A stretch of 18,310 nucleotides of DNA from an uncultured Sutterella sp. (GTDB lineage: Bacteria; Pseudomonadota; Gammaproteobacteria; Burkholderiales; Burkholderiaceae_F): contig CAJKCQ010000048.1 of NCBI GenBank assembly GCA_905198475.1, positions 1-18,310 on the forward strand, in the 5' to 3' direction. The translations under genes and the position numbers were made by a program. The notes beneath the pieces were generated by a model. It saw only the letters and a program-made list of their open reading frames with translations, did no database searches and was not told where the DNA came from. Below, in pieces: positions 9,701 to 16,883 of this stretch (positions are counted from its first letter, which is position 1; each line of letters begins with the position of its first letter).

Positions 9701-10303
9701 GCCTTCACGGCGGTGGAGTTCAACGCCGCGGGCGAAGTGATCGAAACCTACTTCTCGGGGTCGGGCAAGTCGGGCGGCCAGCGCCAGAAGCTCACGACCA
9801 CGTGCCTCGCGGCGGCGCTGCGCTATCAGCTGATGAGCGACGCCGCCTCGGGCTCGCCCGAGGTGTCGCTCCCCGTCTTTGCGCCCGTGATTCTCGACGA
9901 GGCGTTCGACAAGGCCGACAGCGAGTTCACCGACATCTCGATGAACATCTTCCGACGCTTCGGCTTCCAGATGATCGTCGCGACGCCCGAAAAGTCCGTC
10001 GTGACGCTCGAGCCCTACATCGGCGGCGCCTACTACGTCGTGATGGAGAACCGCCGCCATTCGAGCGGGCTCGCCGTCACGTACGACGACGAGACGGGAA
10101 GGCTCGACTTCAAGCGCCTCTACGCTCCCGTGCCCAAGGCCGCGCCGAAGCTCAAAGCGAACGGCATGAGCGACGACGCGGGATTGGGCGGCCTCGACGC
10201 CCTGATGGCCGCGGCCGCCTCGGAGATCCTTGAAACCGAGCGCGACGCCCCTGAGGAGCTCCCGCCGCCGCCCTCGCTCTTCGGGACGGAGGCGTCGTCG
10301 TGA
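6728..10303 (+). CDS. jetC: JetC, Wadjet type I SMC-like ATPase
   Basis: The 1191-residue product is the MukB-like motor of Wadjet. It has an N-terminal ABC half with Walker A GASGSGKS at 42-49, long Glu/Arg/Lys-rich coiled coils (about 270-460 and 580-900), a hinge-like central segment (about 475-560, with WQGAMERVLHNFALSILVDD and GRVVYYRVRG), and a C-terminal ABC half with the signature SGSGKSGGQRQKL (1010-1022) and Walker B VILDEAFDKAD (1054-1064, D1057 and E1058 present). All ATPase elements are intact, so it is likely active. In known systems JetABC extrudes DNA loops and traps small circles for cleavage. It starts inside the jetB stop (ATGA) and its own stop overlaps the jetD GTG start (GTGA, 10300-10303). 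Confidence 0.95.
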   Translation: MTNSLLQGFVQWRIKRLQVFNWGTFSNIHDIPISPTGFLFVGASGSGKSTLLDALVTLLFPNPAYNAAAREGEGRRSDRSLLTYVRGAWSTQSDAEATGGPRAKVQYLRREATFSAVAVTLVDTCGAETTLMLVACIRKSANEESAINRQYFIINGAYSFNKADFEGFVKSQFDWRWLKSRLPELTSFTRFNAYMDAFCDRFGIRHPAALKLLAKAQSAKNLGELNTFLRSFMLEEPRTFEMAERLTAEFDDLSKAHQEVLTAKAQCEILTAARTAWDKWRIETVRRETLERERDALPWWVEETKRRLLAEELPKLTARREDAERTKRTAEDELDAAVKRLEDLRLEHAQAGGAAIARLVERIENQRTELARVEVKERSARRSAAALGRALPDQSAAWPGFVEEMRGVLEQEASEADGRRTRLYELAGDEREKKKAFEETVAEVQSLRARPSNIPAKNLDLRAELAGELGLTEEDLPFAGELLQVKPEEAPWQGAMERVLHNFALSILVDDRHYAAFTELLEKKRLHGRVVYYRVRGARDFDGFFRPRSIASKLDYKAGRWFKWLAAECAARFPHLCAETLEEFRRVDQAVTRAGQVKHSAERHEKDDRTAVDDRRRWVTGFTNKEKLAAYEEDARRLAETVSAIQKEIRDVEEKAKNAQERLAAASALINTEWVEIDAAGCRGRLEGAEAKLATLQSENSELRRLDEEIRRAETLKRARMKALADAGADFENALRAVAKNNEQAERAQKALARLSAAAAAGGVQRPPVESFTALDRRATEAGTLVLTLENLIDRRSALTDAVNEELSDARQKETLHAAGVTARFGEYLAKYPGTAAELDDSLESAPEFFRKLEEIEKDGLPRHERRFKELLETQSLQHFTTLNHELKKARADIISRMAMVNASLADAPYSRLADGDTHLRIEVKDLRLADVEAFRTELGELIQNAWADDVTDAQAEARYQSIARFVDRFKSADAADQEWRRTVLDVRRHVAFTAVEFNAAGEVIETYFSGSGKSGGQRQKLTTTCLAAALRYQLMSDAASGSPEVSLPVFAPVILDEAFDKADSEFTDISMNIFRRFGFQMIVATPEKSVVTLEPYIGGAYYVVMENRRHSSGLAVTYDDETGRLDFKRLYAPVPKAAPKLKANGMSDDAGLGGLDALMAAAASEILETERDAPEELPPPPSLFGTEASS

Positions 10304-11667
10304 TCCGGACGGTCGAGGAGACCGCGGCCGCCTTCGCCCGGGCATTCGCGCGCAGTTCCAGCCTCTGGCTCGCCGAAGAGGCGGCCCGCCGCCGCGGCTG
10401 CGCGGGTGCTGCGGCCGCTCCGGCCGAAGATGCGGCCACGCAAGAGGCCGCTCACGAAGCATCCGCCTTTCCGCTCGAGCGCCCGCTCGGACGCGTGACG
10501 GAGGCCGAGGCCGCGGCCGGCCTCGTGGAACTCAAGCGCCTCTCCACCGAATGGCGGCGCTTCGGCGAAGCGCCCGGGTGGACGGTCTCCTGGCGGGCGG
10601 TGCGTTGGCGCGGGCTTGGCGTCAAGACCGAGCTCCCCGCGCGGGTCGCCGTTGATTCGCCCGAATCCCTCTGCCGGGTGCTTCACGCGCTCCGCGTCCC
10701 CGGAATCCCCTCGCCCGAAGGTTGGGCCGCGGCGCTCGAGCGCGCGCTCGAACTCATCGACCGCTTCGCCCGTCTCGACGGGGTCGCCAAAGACCAGCGC
10801 CCCACCGAAGGCCGCGCACGGATCCTGAACCTCTTGAAGGCGCTCCGGCCTACGGGCGTCCACTCCTCGAGCGACATGGCGGACGAGGACTTCCGTCGGC
10901 TCATCGACGTCGCCGGGTGGCTGCTCGAACATCCCGACTCCGGGCTCTTCGTGCGGGAGCTTCCGGTCGAAGGCGTGGACACCAAATGGTTTGAGACCCA
11001 CCGCACGGCGCTCTTCCGGCTCTGGAACTTCGCCCGCGGAGTGATGGGAGAGCCGGCGGCGGCTTCGCCCGCGGAGTTCCTCACCGCCGCGGGGCTGCGC
11101 GAAAAGCCCGTCTTCGTGCGCGTGCGGCACGCCGGACACTGGACGGGCGGAGATCCGGATGAAGTCGTGCAGCTCACGCTCGAGCGGTTGGCCGCGGATC
11201 CAACCGATCCGGCCGACGCTCCGGCCGTCCTCATCATCGAGAACGAGCAGACGGGACTCTCCGTCGAGACGGACCCGTCGGTGCCGATTCTGATCGGTCT
11301 CGGCTACGGCGTCGCGGCGCTCCGGAACGTCCCGTGGCTCGCCCAACGGCGGATCCTCTACTTCGGCGACCTCGACACCCACGGCCTCGCGATCCTCGCC
11401 GAATGCCGGCGGGCGCTGCCGCAGACCGAGAGCGTGCTCATGAACCGCGCGGTCTGGGAGGAATGGCGGCGGCTCGCCGCGCAGGAGCCCGTCCCGGTCG
11501 CGAAGCGCCCCGTAGGGCTCACCGCTGAGGAGGCGGCGCTCTTCGACGCCCTCAAGGCCGTGAAGGGGCGCCTCGAGCAGGAGCGGATCCCGCTCGCGGT
11601 GGTGAATCGGGCGGTGGCGGAGGTGCTCAGCGGCGAAGCGCACCGCCCCAAAGCGCCACAAAACTAA
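10300..11667 (+). CDS. jetD: JetD, Wadjet type I Toprim nuclease (DUF3322/DUF2220)
   Basis: The 455-residue effector of Wadjet closes the operon. The N-terminal DUF3322-like region contains FPLERPLG (56-63), W-SW-AVRWRGLG and a PARVAVDSPESL segment. The C-terminal DUF2220 Toprim domain shows the acidic metal-binding set: VLIIENEQT (310-318, E314) and YFGDLDTHG (354-362, D357 and D359). These residues cut DNA in characterised JetD, which resembles the Spo11/topoisomerase VI A subunit. It begins with GTG overlapping the jetC stop. Residues about 29-54 form an Ala/Glu-rich stretch that looks like an insertion compared with typical relatives. The TAA at 11665-11667 overlaps the stop of the opposing transposase remnant. 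With all catalytic residues present, the system appears complete. Confidence 0.92.
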   Translation: MIRTVEETAAAFARAFARSSSLWLAEEAARRRGCAGAAAAPAEDAATQEAAHEASAFPLERPLGRVTEAEAAAGLVELKRLSTEWRRFGEAPGWTVSWRAVRWRGLGVKTELPARVAVDSPESLCRVLHALRVPGIPSPEGWAAALERALELIDRFARLDGVAKDQRPTEGRARILNLLKALRPTGVHSSSDMADEDFRRLIDVAGWLLEHPDSGLFVRELPVEGVDTKWFETHRTALFRLWNFARGVMGEPAAASPAEFLTAAGLREKPVFVRVRHAGHWTGGDPDEVVQLTLERLAADPTDPADAPAVLIIENEQTGLSVETDPSVPILIGLGYGVAALRNVPWLAQRRILYFGDLDTHGLAILAECRRALPQTESVLMNRAVWEEWRRLAAQEPVPVAKRPVGLTAEEAALFDALKAVKGRLEQERIPLAVVNRAVAEVLSGEAHRPKAPQN

Positions 11668-12140
11668 ACGCCGAAGGCCTCGGTTTCCCAGCCGTTGCGC
11701 ACGAAGACTCTGTCGCAGCAGGCCTTCACGCCCACTCGGATTGTCCCGACGGCGCCGAAGGTGCGCCAGGTGCGGCTTCGAAACTGTGCGAGCCAGGCGT
11801 CCGCAGCGTCGTTGCGGAGCCGCCAGACCTCGTGCGCTTGCGCACCCATTTCGAGAACGCCCTGGGCAGCGGGCCTTCAACCTTTCTCCATGCCGTCCCC
11901 AGATCTTCCAAAAGATCTCGGTACGAGAGCTTTCCGAGCAGCCCTGCCCTCTGCGCCTTGTGCCGCATCCGGCAGGTGAGCACGGTCGTCAGAAAGTTGA
12001 TGAATACCGAACCGCGGGCGGAGAAATCTCCCTGTCCATTGGTGCGGTCGAACAGCTCATCGTTTTTGTAGGCGTCGAAGACCTGTTGACGACGCGCGCG
12101 GTCCTCGAATCGAGCGGTGCTTCGGACCGGCGGCCGCTCG
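11664..12140 (-). pseudogene. C-terminal remnant of a DDE (IS4/IS1634-like) transposase, frameshifted
   Basis: On the minus strand one frame reads QQVFDAYKN, then GQGDFSARGSVFINFL, LTCRMRHKAQRAGLLGKLSY and LLEDLGTAWRKVEG, which is the pattern of the C-terminal end of large IS4/IS1634-group transposases (about 550 residues when whole). At about 11870 the sensible reading jumps to another frame, giving LEMGAQAHEVWRLRNDAADAWLAQF and ending in TAG at 11664. The original frame continues as low-quality sequence to 11726. The catalytic DDE core and N-terminus are absent and no start codon fits, so this is a dead fragment. Its end abuts jetD, which suggests an insertion and later decay on the downstream flank of the Wadjet operon. 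Exact IS family is uncertain. Confidence 0.6.
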
Positions 12141-12144
12141 AGGA

Positions 12145-12381
12145 CTAGTCGACCGCCGTCACGAAGACGTCCTCACCGCGGCGCTTCTCCTCCTCCTGAG
12201 CCCGGGAGGCCTCGATCAGACCGCGGACGTAGGCGCTGCCGCCCATCTTCATCGCGTAGGCGTAGAGATCCTGATTGAGGCGCATCGTGAGAACGCAGTT
12301 GAGGGACACGGGAAGGCGGGGCCGGCCGCGGGGGCGGGGAGGCGTCGTCTGCTGGGATTTGTCCTTCGGGGAAAGAGACAT
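12145..12381 (-). CDS. Small AT-hook plus ribbon-helix-helix protein
   Basis: A 78-residue protein. Residues 15-24 read PRPRGRPRLP, an AT-hook-like minor-groove binding core (RGRP), followed by LNCVLTMRLNQDLYAYAMKMGGSAYVRGLIEASRA, which has the strand-helix-turn-helix layout of a ribbon-helix-helix domain (GGSAYVRGLI being the typical second helix). A highly charged EEEKRRGED tail follows. AAGGA lies about 9 bases before the ATG, supporting the start. The stop falls directly against the transposase remnant, so it may have been an accessory regulator of that insertion sequence, or an orphan antitoxin. No toxin gene is adjacent. Function unknown beyond likely DNA binding. Confidence 0.6.
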   Translation of the reverse strand: MSLSPKDKSQQTTPPRPRGRPRLPVSLNCVLTMRLNQDLYAYAMKMGGSAYVRGLIEASRAQEEEKRRGEDVFVTAVD

Positions 12382-12594
12382 CGGCGTGATCCTTAAATCG
12401 GGTTGTCAGGCGGGGGATTCTAGCGCAAACACCCGGTTGATTCAGCGACTTGACTCATTCGATAAGCCCTACGGCCGCCGCGCATGCCCGAAGATGCGGC
12501 AAGCCTCCCCGCAGGGCCCTGATCCTCCACTACAAAGCGAGTTCCGGTGGAGAATGGGCGCCATCCTGCGTTCGGCGGATAGTACGGGCGCCAT
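12382..12594. other. Intergenic stretch without recognised gene
   Basis: About 210 bases between the small regulator and the LpdD-like gene. It contains a 9-base direct repeat GGGCGCCAT at 12556-12564 and 12586-12594 (30-base spacing). A TAGAAT that could act as a -10 box for the small regulator lies near 12418-12423 on the minus strand, without a convincing -35. I see nothing else. Confidence 0.4.
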
Positions 12595-12972
12595 TCATTT
12601 TTTGAACAGCGCTCCATCGCCCACCGGCCGACACCCCAGCCGCACCGGATGCCCGGGTGAGCGCTCCATCGAAGCCGAATACATCCTGCAGAAGCGCATC
12701 CTCCTGCGTGTCGCGACCGCCGCGCCTTCGATGTGAATTCCACAGGCGCAGCTCACTGCTCCGCCCGTCGCCGCCGCCACGACTTCGGCCAGACGGCGGG
12801 CGGGCGTCTCGTCCTTGTGACCGAGCCGGTTGATGACGGAGCTCGTCGCCGAGACGCCGCTCCCCGTGAGGCTCGGACGGGCTTGGGCGAGCACTACCGC
12901 ACCCCCGTGCGGGCCGTCGCCGCCCCTGAGAACGAGCGCCGCGTCCGCCCCCAGCGGAATCACCGTGAGCAC
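12595..12972 (-). CDS. LpdD-like (prenylated-flavin chaperone family) protein, probably decaying
   Basis: The 125-residue frame carries the pattern of the LpdD/decarboxylase subunit D family, small proteins linked to prenyl-FMN-dependent (UbiD-like) decarboxylases: VIPLGADAALVLRGGDGPHGGAVVLA, ARPSL, SATSSVINRLGHKDE and CACGIHIEGA. Two things suggest damage. Similarity extends upstream of the GTG at 12972 (LQRTAGRCLLVL), but that frame has no start codon before the lyase stop; a neighbouring frame begins CTG-ACC-ACC-GAA (LTTEEKKRAERR), which looks like a lost ATG start followed by a frameshift. After GIHIEGA the family's acidic C-terminal helix is replaced by an Arg/Met-rich stretch, while another frame reads TQEDALLQDVFGFDGAL. 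No decarboxylase gene is in the window. The family call rests on recalled pattern only. Confidence 0.45.
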   Translation of the reverse strand: MLTVIPLGADAALVLRGGDGPHGGAVVLAQARPSLTGSGVSATSSVINRLGHKDETPARRLAEVVAAATGGAVSCACGIHIEGAAVATRRRMRFCRMYSASMERSPGHPVRLGCRPVGDGALFKK

Positions 12973-13050
12973 CAGGAGGCACCGTCCGGCCGTACGCTGA
13001 AGGTTCGGCAGGATGCGACCGCCTCTCCGCCCGCTTCTTCTCTTCGGTGG

Positions 13051-14552
13051 TCAGGAGCGGTTATGAACCAACGCCCTGAAGTCCGCCTCCAGCCGGGATT
13101 CAGCCGCGGCCTGGGCCGCCCTCTCCCGCTCGAGCGCATCGCGCGAGGCCGAGAGCTTCGCGCCCACCGAGTCGAAGAGCTTCGCGAGCTCCTCGGGCTG
13201 CGGGCCGCACGCAACCGCGCGCTCGGCGACGATGTGCTTCGGATCGAGCACCCGACGGAAGGCCGCCTCGTCAAGCGGAAAGTCTGCGGCCAGATCCGGC
13301 AGGTCCCGACCCACCTCGCCCACGAGCTCCGTCCAGAGGCGGCGCATCTCCTCGATGGGGAAGTCCTTCGGCGTGAAGCCCTTCGTCCGCGCGACGGTCA
13401 CCATGCGATCGCCAGTGCATGACCCACGCGGAAGGGAACACGGAAGCGACGCATCAGCACGTCGGCGAGCTCCTGCGAGGCCGTCCAGTCGAGGTTGAGC
13501 TCTTCAAGGGCGCGCTCGGGATTGACGCGAAGCATGCCGAGCACCGCCGCGAAGGCCTCGAGCACGTCGGAGGCCTCCGCCACGAAGGCGCGGTTCACCT
13601 TTTCATCCTTCGCGTCGTACATGCCGGTCGGGAGGTTGTGCGCGCGCATCACCACGCTCTGGAGTTCGGCGAGCACGACGCCCGCGTCGCGGCGCACGTC
13701 GATGAGCGGACCGGGATTGCGCTTCTGCGGCATGGCGCTCGAGGCGTAGGTGGCGCTCACGAGGATCCAGGGACGCGGCTGGGCGTACTGCTGCATCACT
13801 TCGGCGATGAACTGCCCGACCTGCAGCATCGGATGCACGAGCACAAGCGCAGCCTCGACGGCAACGTCCGTCCCCGACACCTGCCCGGCGTCGAAGGTGT
13901 TCTCAACGGGGCGCGAAAAGCCGAGGTAGTCCGCCATGCCGACGCGGTCGAGCAGCCAGCCCGTGCCGTTCAGAACGCAGGACCCCATCGGGCACTCATT
14001 GAGCCGCGCATAGAAGGACCGGATGCGGTCCGCATCCCGCAGGAAGGCCGCGGCATGGGCGAGCAGAAAGTGCGCCAAGTTCGAGGGCTGCGCGGCGACG
14101 CCGTTCGTGTAGCAGGGAATGAGGACCTCGCGGTTCTCCCCGGCCATCTTCACGAGCGCGGCGGCGACGGCGTTCACCGCGGCGAGGAGCCGGAGCGCTT
14201 CGTCGCGCAGAATCGCGCGCTGGAAGGTCGAATGGATGTCCTGGCTGCTGCGGCCCGCATGCATGAGGGTCGCCTCGAGCCCGGCCTTCGCCACGACGAG
14301 CGGTTCGTAGCGGATGTACATCTTCGGCCGGGGGCGCCCGGGGAGGGCCTCGTCGGCCGCGACCGCTTCGACCGCGCTACCGAAGCGCCGGGCCTCGTCC
14401 CGCGTGAGGAGCCCGCGGGCTGTATTGGTGAGGAGCGTTGCCTTGTTCACCTGCGTGATCCAGAAGAATTCGTCGCGCCCGGGCGCACCCTGCCAGGGCT
14501 TCAGATCCTCTTCTCGGCCGGCGGCCCCCGTAGAATTCAAACCCAACGTCAT
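13051..14552 (-). pseudogene. Argininosuccinate-lyase-like protein, single-base frameshift
   Basis: The first frame (14552 to 13398, 384 residues, ATG with AGGGA upstream) is a fumarate-lyase superfamily protein close to argininosuccinate lyase: HAGRSSQDIH (98-107) sits where true lyases have GRSRNDQ, and the superfamily signature appears as SSAMPQKRNPG (271-281). It breaks at VPFRVGHALAIAW-stop. A second frame overlapping at 13398-13404 and running to 13051 continues the C-terminal domain (MVTVARTKGFTPKDFP, then LWTELVGEVGRDLPDL). Fourteen bases stand where fifteen would restore ...VGH-five residues-MVTVAR, so one missing base near 13403-13416 explains the break. Restored, the protein would be about 500 residues, a normal length. 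The altered motif suggests a lyase acting on another substrate than argininosuccinate. A sequencing error would give the same picture. Confidence 0.75.
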
Positions 14553-14602
14553 TTCAAAAATTCCCTTTTTTTCAGTGATCAACCCCAAAAGTCGGCTAAT
14601 GC

Positions 14603-14785
14603 CTACTCAGAGTCTTCCGCCGGAAGGGTCTCTTCCAGATCCTTGGCTCCAAAGGTTTGCACTTCGTCGGAATAGAGCATCCTCAGGAACAGCTGATCAC
14701 GTTTGATCATCTCGGTTGACCAACGCTTTCTGGCGAACTCATTCTGCACCGTCACTGTTTCCACACAGTCAAACCAAGCCATCAA
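14603..14785 (-). CDS. Short unrecognised ORF, possible gene fragment
   Basis: Sixty residues, Trp- and charge-rich (MAWFDCVETVTVQNEF, RKRWSTEMIKRDQLFLRML, then an acidic DLEETLPAEDSE end). Composition is protein-like and less GC-biased than the neighbours. The frame is open back to about 14809, where it meets the start of sequence belonging to the AAA+ gene on the other strand, so it may be the C-terminal end of a gene cut by a junction near 14790. I do not recognise it, and it could be chance. Confidence 0.25.
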   Translation of the reverse strand: MMAWFDCVETVTVQNEFARKRWSTEMIKRDQLFLRMLYSDEVQTFGAKDLEETLPAEDSE

Positions 14786-15848
14786 ACCGCCGCAGAGCGT
14801 GATGTTCTATGGCCTGCACGGTGCAGGCAAAACCGTGCTGCTCAGGAAGCTCCAGGATGATGCTTCGGCGTTCGGCGCGCTCCCTCTCTCGATCGAAATC
14901 AACCGCACGGCTTCGCTCGCAGCCCTGCTCGTCCCGGCATTCAAAGGGCTCCTGATCCATCTCTCTTTTCGCGAATCAGCCAAAAACAAAATCGACAGCG
15001 CGCTGGGTGCACTCAGAAGCTTCGTCGACTACATTCGGACCAAATGCCCTGACGTCGAAGTATCTCTCGACGTTCCAAAGCTTCCCGGAGTGGCAGACAG
15101 CGGAAATTTCATTCTTGATTTGACTCAATTGCTCTGTCGAATCGGCGAGGTTGCGCGCGACGCCAGGACGGCGGTCATCATTTTCGCCGATGACGTACAG
15201 TTCCTCTCAAAGGAGGATCTCAGCGCACTTCTGAGCGCTCTCCATCAAGCCGGTCAGAGATTCCTCCCGGTCATGATGATCGGCGCGGGGCTGCCCTCAG
15301 TGATCGCCTGCGCGGTGGAAGCTAAGGCCTATGCCGAGCGGCTCTTCCGTTTCGTCGAAATCAGAGCATTGAATCGAGATAGTGCTCTGGAATCCTTGGA
15401 AAATCCGGCGATCGCACAGGGCGTCGCCTATGATGCCGCAGCGGCCGCGTTCATCATCGGCGCTGCGCGAGGCTACCCGTTCTTCATCCAGACTTGGGGC
15501 CATTTTGCCTGGAGGGTGTTCGCCGGGAGCAGCGAATCAATCATTACGCCGGCAGTCGCCAAGAAGGCCGCCCTTTTGGCCGTCGCGAGTCTCGATGCGG
15601 GATTCTTCCGCTTGAGAATGGAGCGGCCAACCCCGAAGGAAAAGGAATTCCTGATTCACATGGCTCTAATTGAGCGGCCTTCCATTCGAACAGCAGACAT
15701 TGCGAAGTCGATGAACTGCAGGTCGACGGCTCTTTCTTCCATTATCGCCCGACTCATCAAGAAGGGCGTAATCCATTCGCCTCAATACGGGGAGCTGGCA
15801 TTCTCCGTGCCGATGTTGGACGACTATCTGCGCAGGATTTCGCGCTGA
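14703..15848 (+). CDS. ORC/STAND-like AAA+ ATPase, 5' end apparently lost
   Basis: The 381-residue frame is an archaeal-Orc1/Cdc6-like AAA+ ATPase: Walker A GLHGAGKT (37-44) after SVMFY, a Walker B region VIIFADDVQFLS (158-169), sensor-like VMMIGAGLPS, an arginine-containing ERLFRFVEI segment, GYPFFIQTWGHFAW, and a C-terminal winged helix (RTADIAKSMNCRSTALSSIIARLIKKGVI). Relatives normally have about 40 more family residues (a PPYLAGRDEEI-type stretch) before QSVMFYGL; here the first 30 residues are unrelated and the only starts are a TTG at 14703 or an ATG right before Walker A. Walker B carries Asp-Asp (163-164) where Asp-Glu is usual, which may weaken ATP hydrolysis. It converges with the recombinase gene 34 bases away. 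These ATPases occur alone or with toxin or nuclease partners; none is visible here. Confidence 0.65.
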   Translation: MIISVDQRFLANSFCTVTVSTQSNQAIKPPQSVMFYGLHGAGKTVLLRKLQDDASAFGALPLSIEINRTASLAALLVPAFKGLLIHLSFRESAKNKIDSALGALRSFVDYIRTKCPDVEVSLDVPKLPGVADSGNFILDLTQLLCRIGEVARDARTAVIIFADDVQFLSKEDLSALLSALHQAGQRFLPVMMIGAGLPSVIACAVEAKAYAERLFRFVEIRALNRDSALESLENPAIAQGVAYDAAAAAFIIGAARGYPFFIQTWGHFAWRVFAGSSESIITPAVAKKAALLAVASLDAGFFRLRMERPTPKEKEFLIHMALIERPSIRTADIAKSMNCRSTALSSIIARLIKKGVIHSPQYGELAFSVPMLDDYLRRISR

Positions 15849-15881
15849 CCTGAAGTCTGTCCTCGCCCGGCCTCACGACCG

Positions 15882-16877
15882 TCAGAGCTCCGCCATCTGG
15901 GCGGCGCGTTGGAGCGCATCCTCGCTGCGGCGGTCGTACTTGGCGGTGGTGGTCACGTTGGCATGCCCCATGAGGTTCTTCACGGCAACGATGTCGACGT
16001 TCTTCGAAAGCAGCCGGGTCGCGAACGTGCGCCGCAGGTCGTGCGTCGTGATGGCCTCGATCCCGGAAGCCTCCATCGCCCGACCGACGATCCGGCCGAT
16101 CGAAGCCGGATCCAAGGGTTGAGCATTGTTGAGACGTCCCGACTTCGAGAGGCGTCCGAAAAGCCAACCCTCCTGAGTCCCCCGGATCATCAGCCAGGCG
16201 GCGACCTTCTCGGAAACTTCGGGCGTGAGAAACACCCGCCGTTCCTTGTTCCCCTTGCCGATCACCCGAAGAACACCTTCTCCCAAACGGAGGTGCTCAG
16301 CACGGAGCGTCGTCACCTCCGCCCTGCGCAGCCCGCAGCCGAGCAGAAGCGCGAGCACCGCCTGGTCCCGAACGGATCGGGCACCCGTTTCCGCTTCCGC
16401 TGCCGCGAGAAGCTTCTTCGATTCATCGCCCGTGAGCGATCTGCCGGCAGGTTCCCTGTGAACCCGAAGCTGCTTCACGGCCTTGATTTCGCTGTATGTC
16501 AATAAATCGATTTGTCGGAGGCGCCAGGCGGTTTCGGCAACGCCCTTCAGTGCGGAGAGATAGGCGTTGGCGGAAACTGCGGCCAAACCACGTTTGTCGG
16601 AGAGTTCATGCATGAAGGCGACGACGTGGACGAAGCGAAGCTTCTCCCAGGCGCAGACCGATGCGTCGGGAAACCCGAGCCAGCGGGCCGCCACGTTGAG
16701 TCGCGACTTCACTGCCCGCCGGGAATCCTCGGACTGGAGCTCCGCCAGGTAGGCAACGGCGGCATTGACCGCTTCCCCACCCTCTTGAACGGGCACATTG
16801 ATAGGCGAATTTTGATCGCCATCTACGAGCGCCAATGCGTTTTGGCCTTTTGAAACGCCCTCAAAATGCGTCTGCAC
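15882..16877 (-). CDS. Tyrosine-type site-specific recombinase/integrase
   Basis: The 331-residue protein has a SAM-like N-terminal core-binding domain (about 35-135) and a C-terminal catalytic domain with the full set of tyrosine recombinase residues: R184 in CGLRRAEV, K208 in IGKGNKERRV, H279 and R282 in HDLRRTF, H305 in MGHANV, and nucleophile Y314 in TTAKYDRR. It should be active. The GTG start at 16877 has a textbook GGAGGT 6 bases upstream. A 15-base palindrome (16890-16904) touches that ribosome site and TGCACGA repeats lie further upstream, suggesting autoregulation or self-binding. The protein resembles the widespread XerC/D-like integrases of proteobacterial islands rather than integron integrases (I see no IntI-specific insert). 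It follows the TnsB-like gene in the same direction, 300 bases away. Its target site is not visible. Confidence 0.92.
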   Translation of the reverse strand: MQTHFEGVSKGQNALALVDGDQNSPINVPVQEGGEAVNAAVAYLAELQSEDSRRAVKSRLNVAARWLGFPDASVCAWEKLRFVHVVAFMHELSDKRGLAAVSANAYLSALKGVAETAWRLRQIDLLTYSEIKAVKQLRVHREPAGRSLTGDESKKLLAAAEAETGARSVRDQAVLALLLGCGLRRAEVTTLRAEHLRLGEGVLRVIGKGNKERRVFLTPEVSEKVAAWLMIRGTQEGWLFGRLSKSGRLNNAQPLDPASIGRIVGRAMEASGIEAITTHDLRRTFATRLLSKNVDIVAVKNLMGHANVTTTAKYDRRSEDALQRAAQMAEL

Positions 16878-16883
16878 GATTTC

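Noticed and set aside
11668..11690. CCGA-AGGCC-TCGG followed by TTT as a terminator for the Wadjet operon
   Set aside because: Stem of only four pairs and a short T-run; too weak to call.
8993..11880. Long minus-strand open frames opposite the end of jetC and jetD (489 and 586 residues)
   Set aside because: Arg/Gly/Glu-rich antisense readings without recognisable motifs; the plus-strand genes explain the region.
13419..14675. 418-residue plus-strand open frame opposite the lyase gene
   Set aside because: The minus strand carries clear fumarate-lyase motifs; the plus reading has none.
15849..15890. Possible shared terminator between the converging AAA+ and recombinase genes (CTGAC ... GTCAG)
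   Set aside because: Five-base arms about 30 bases apart with no T-run.
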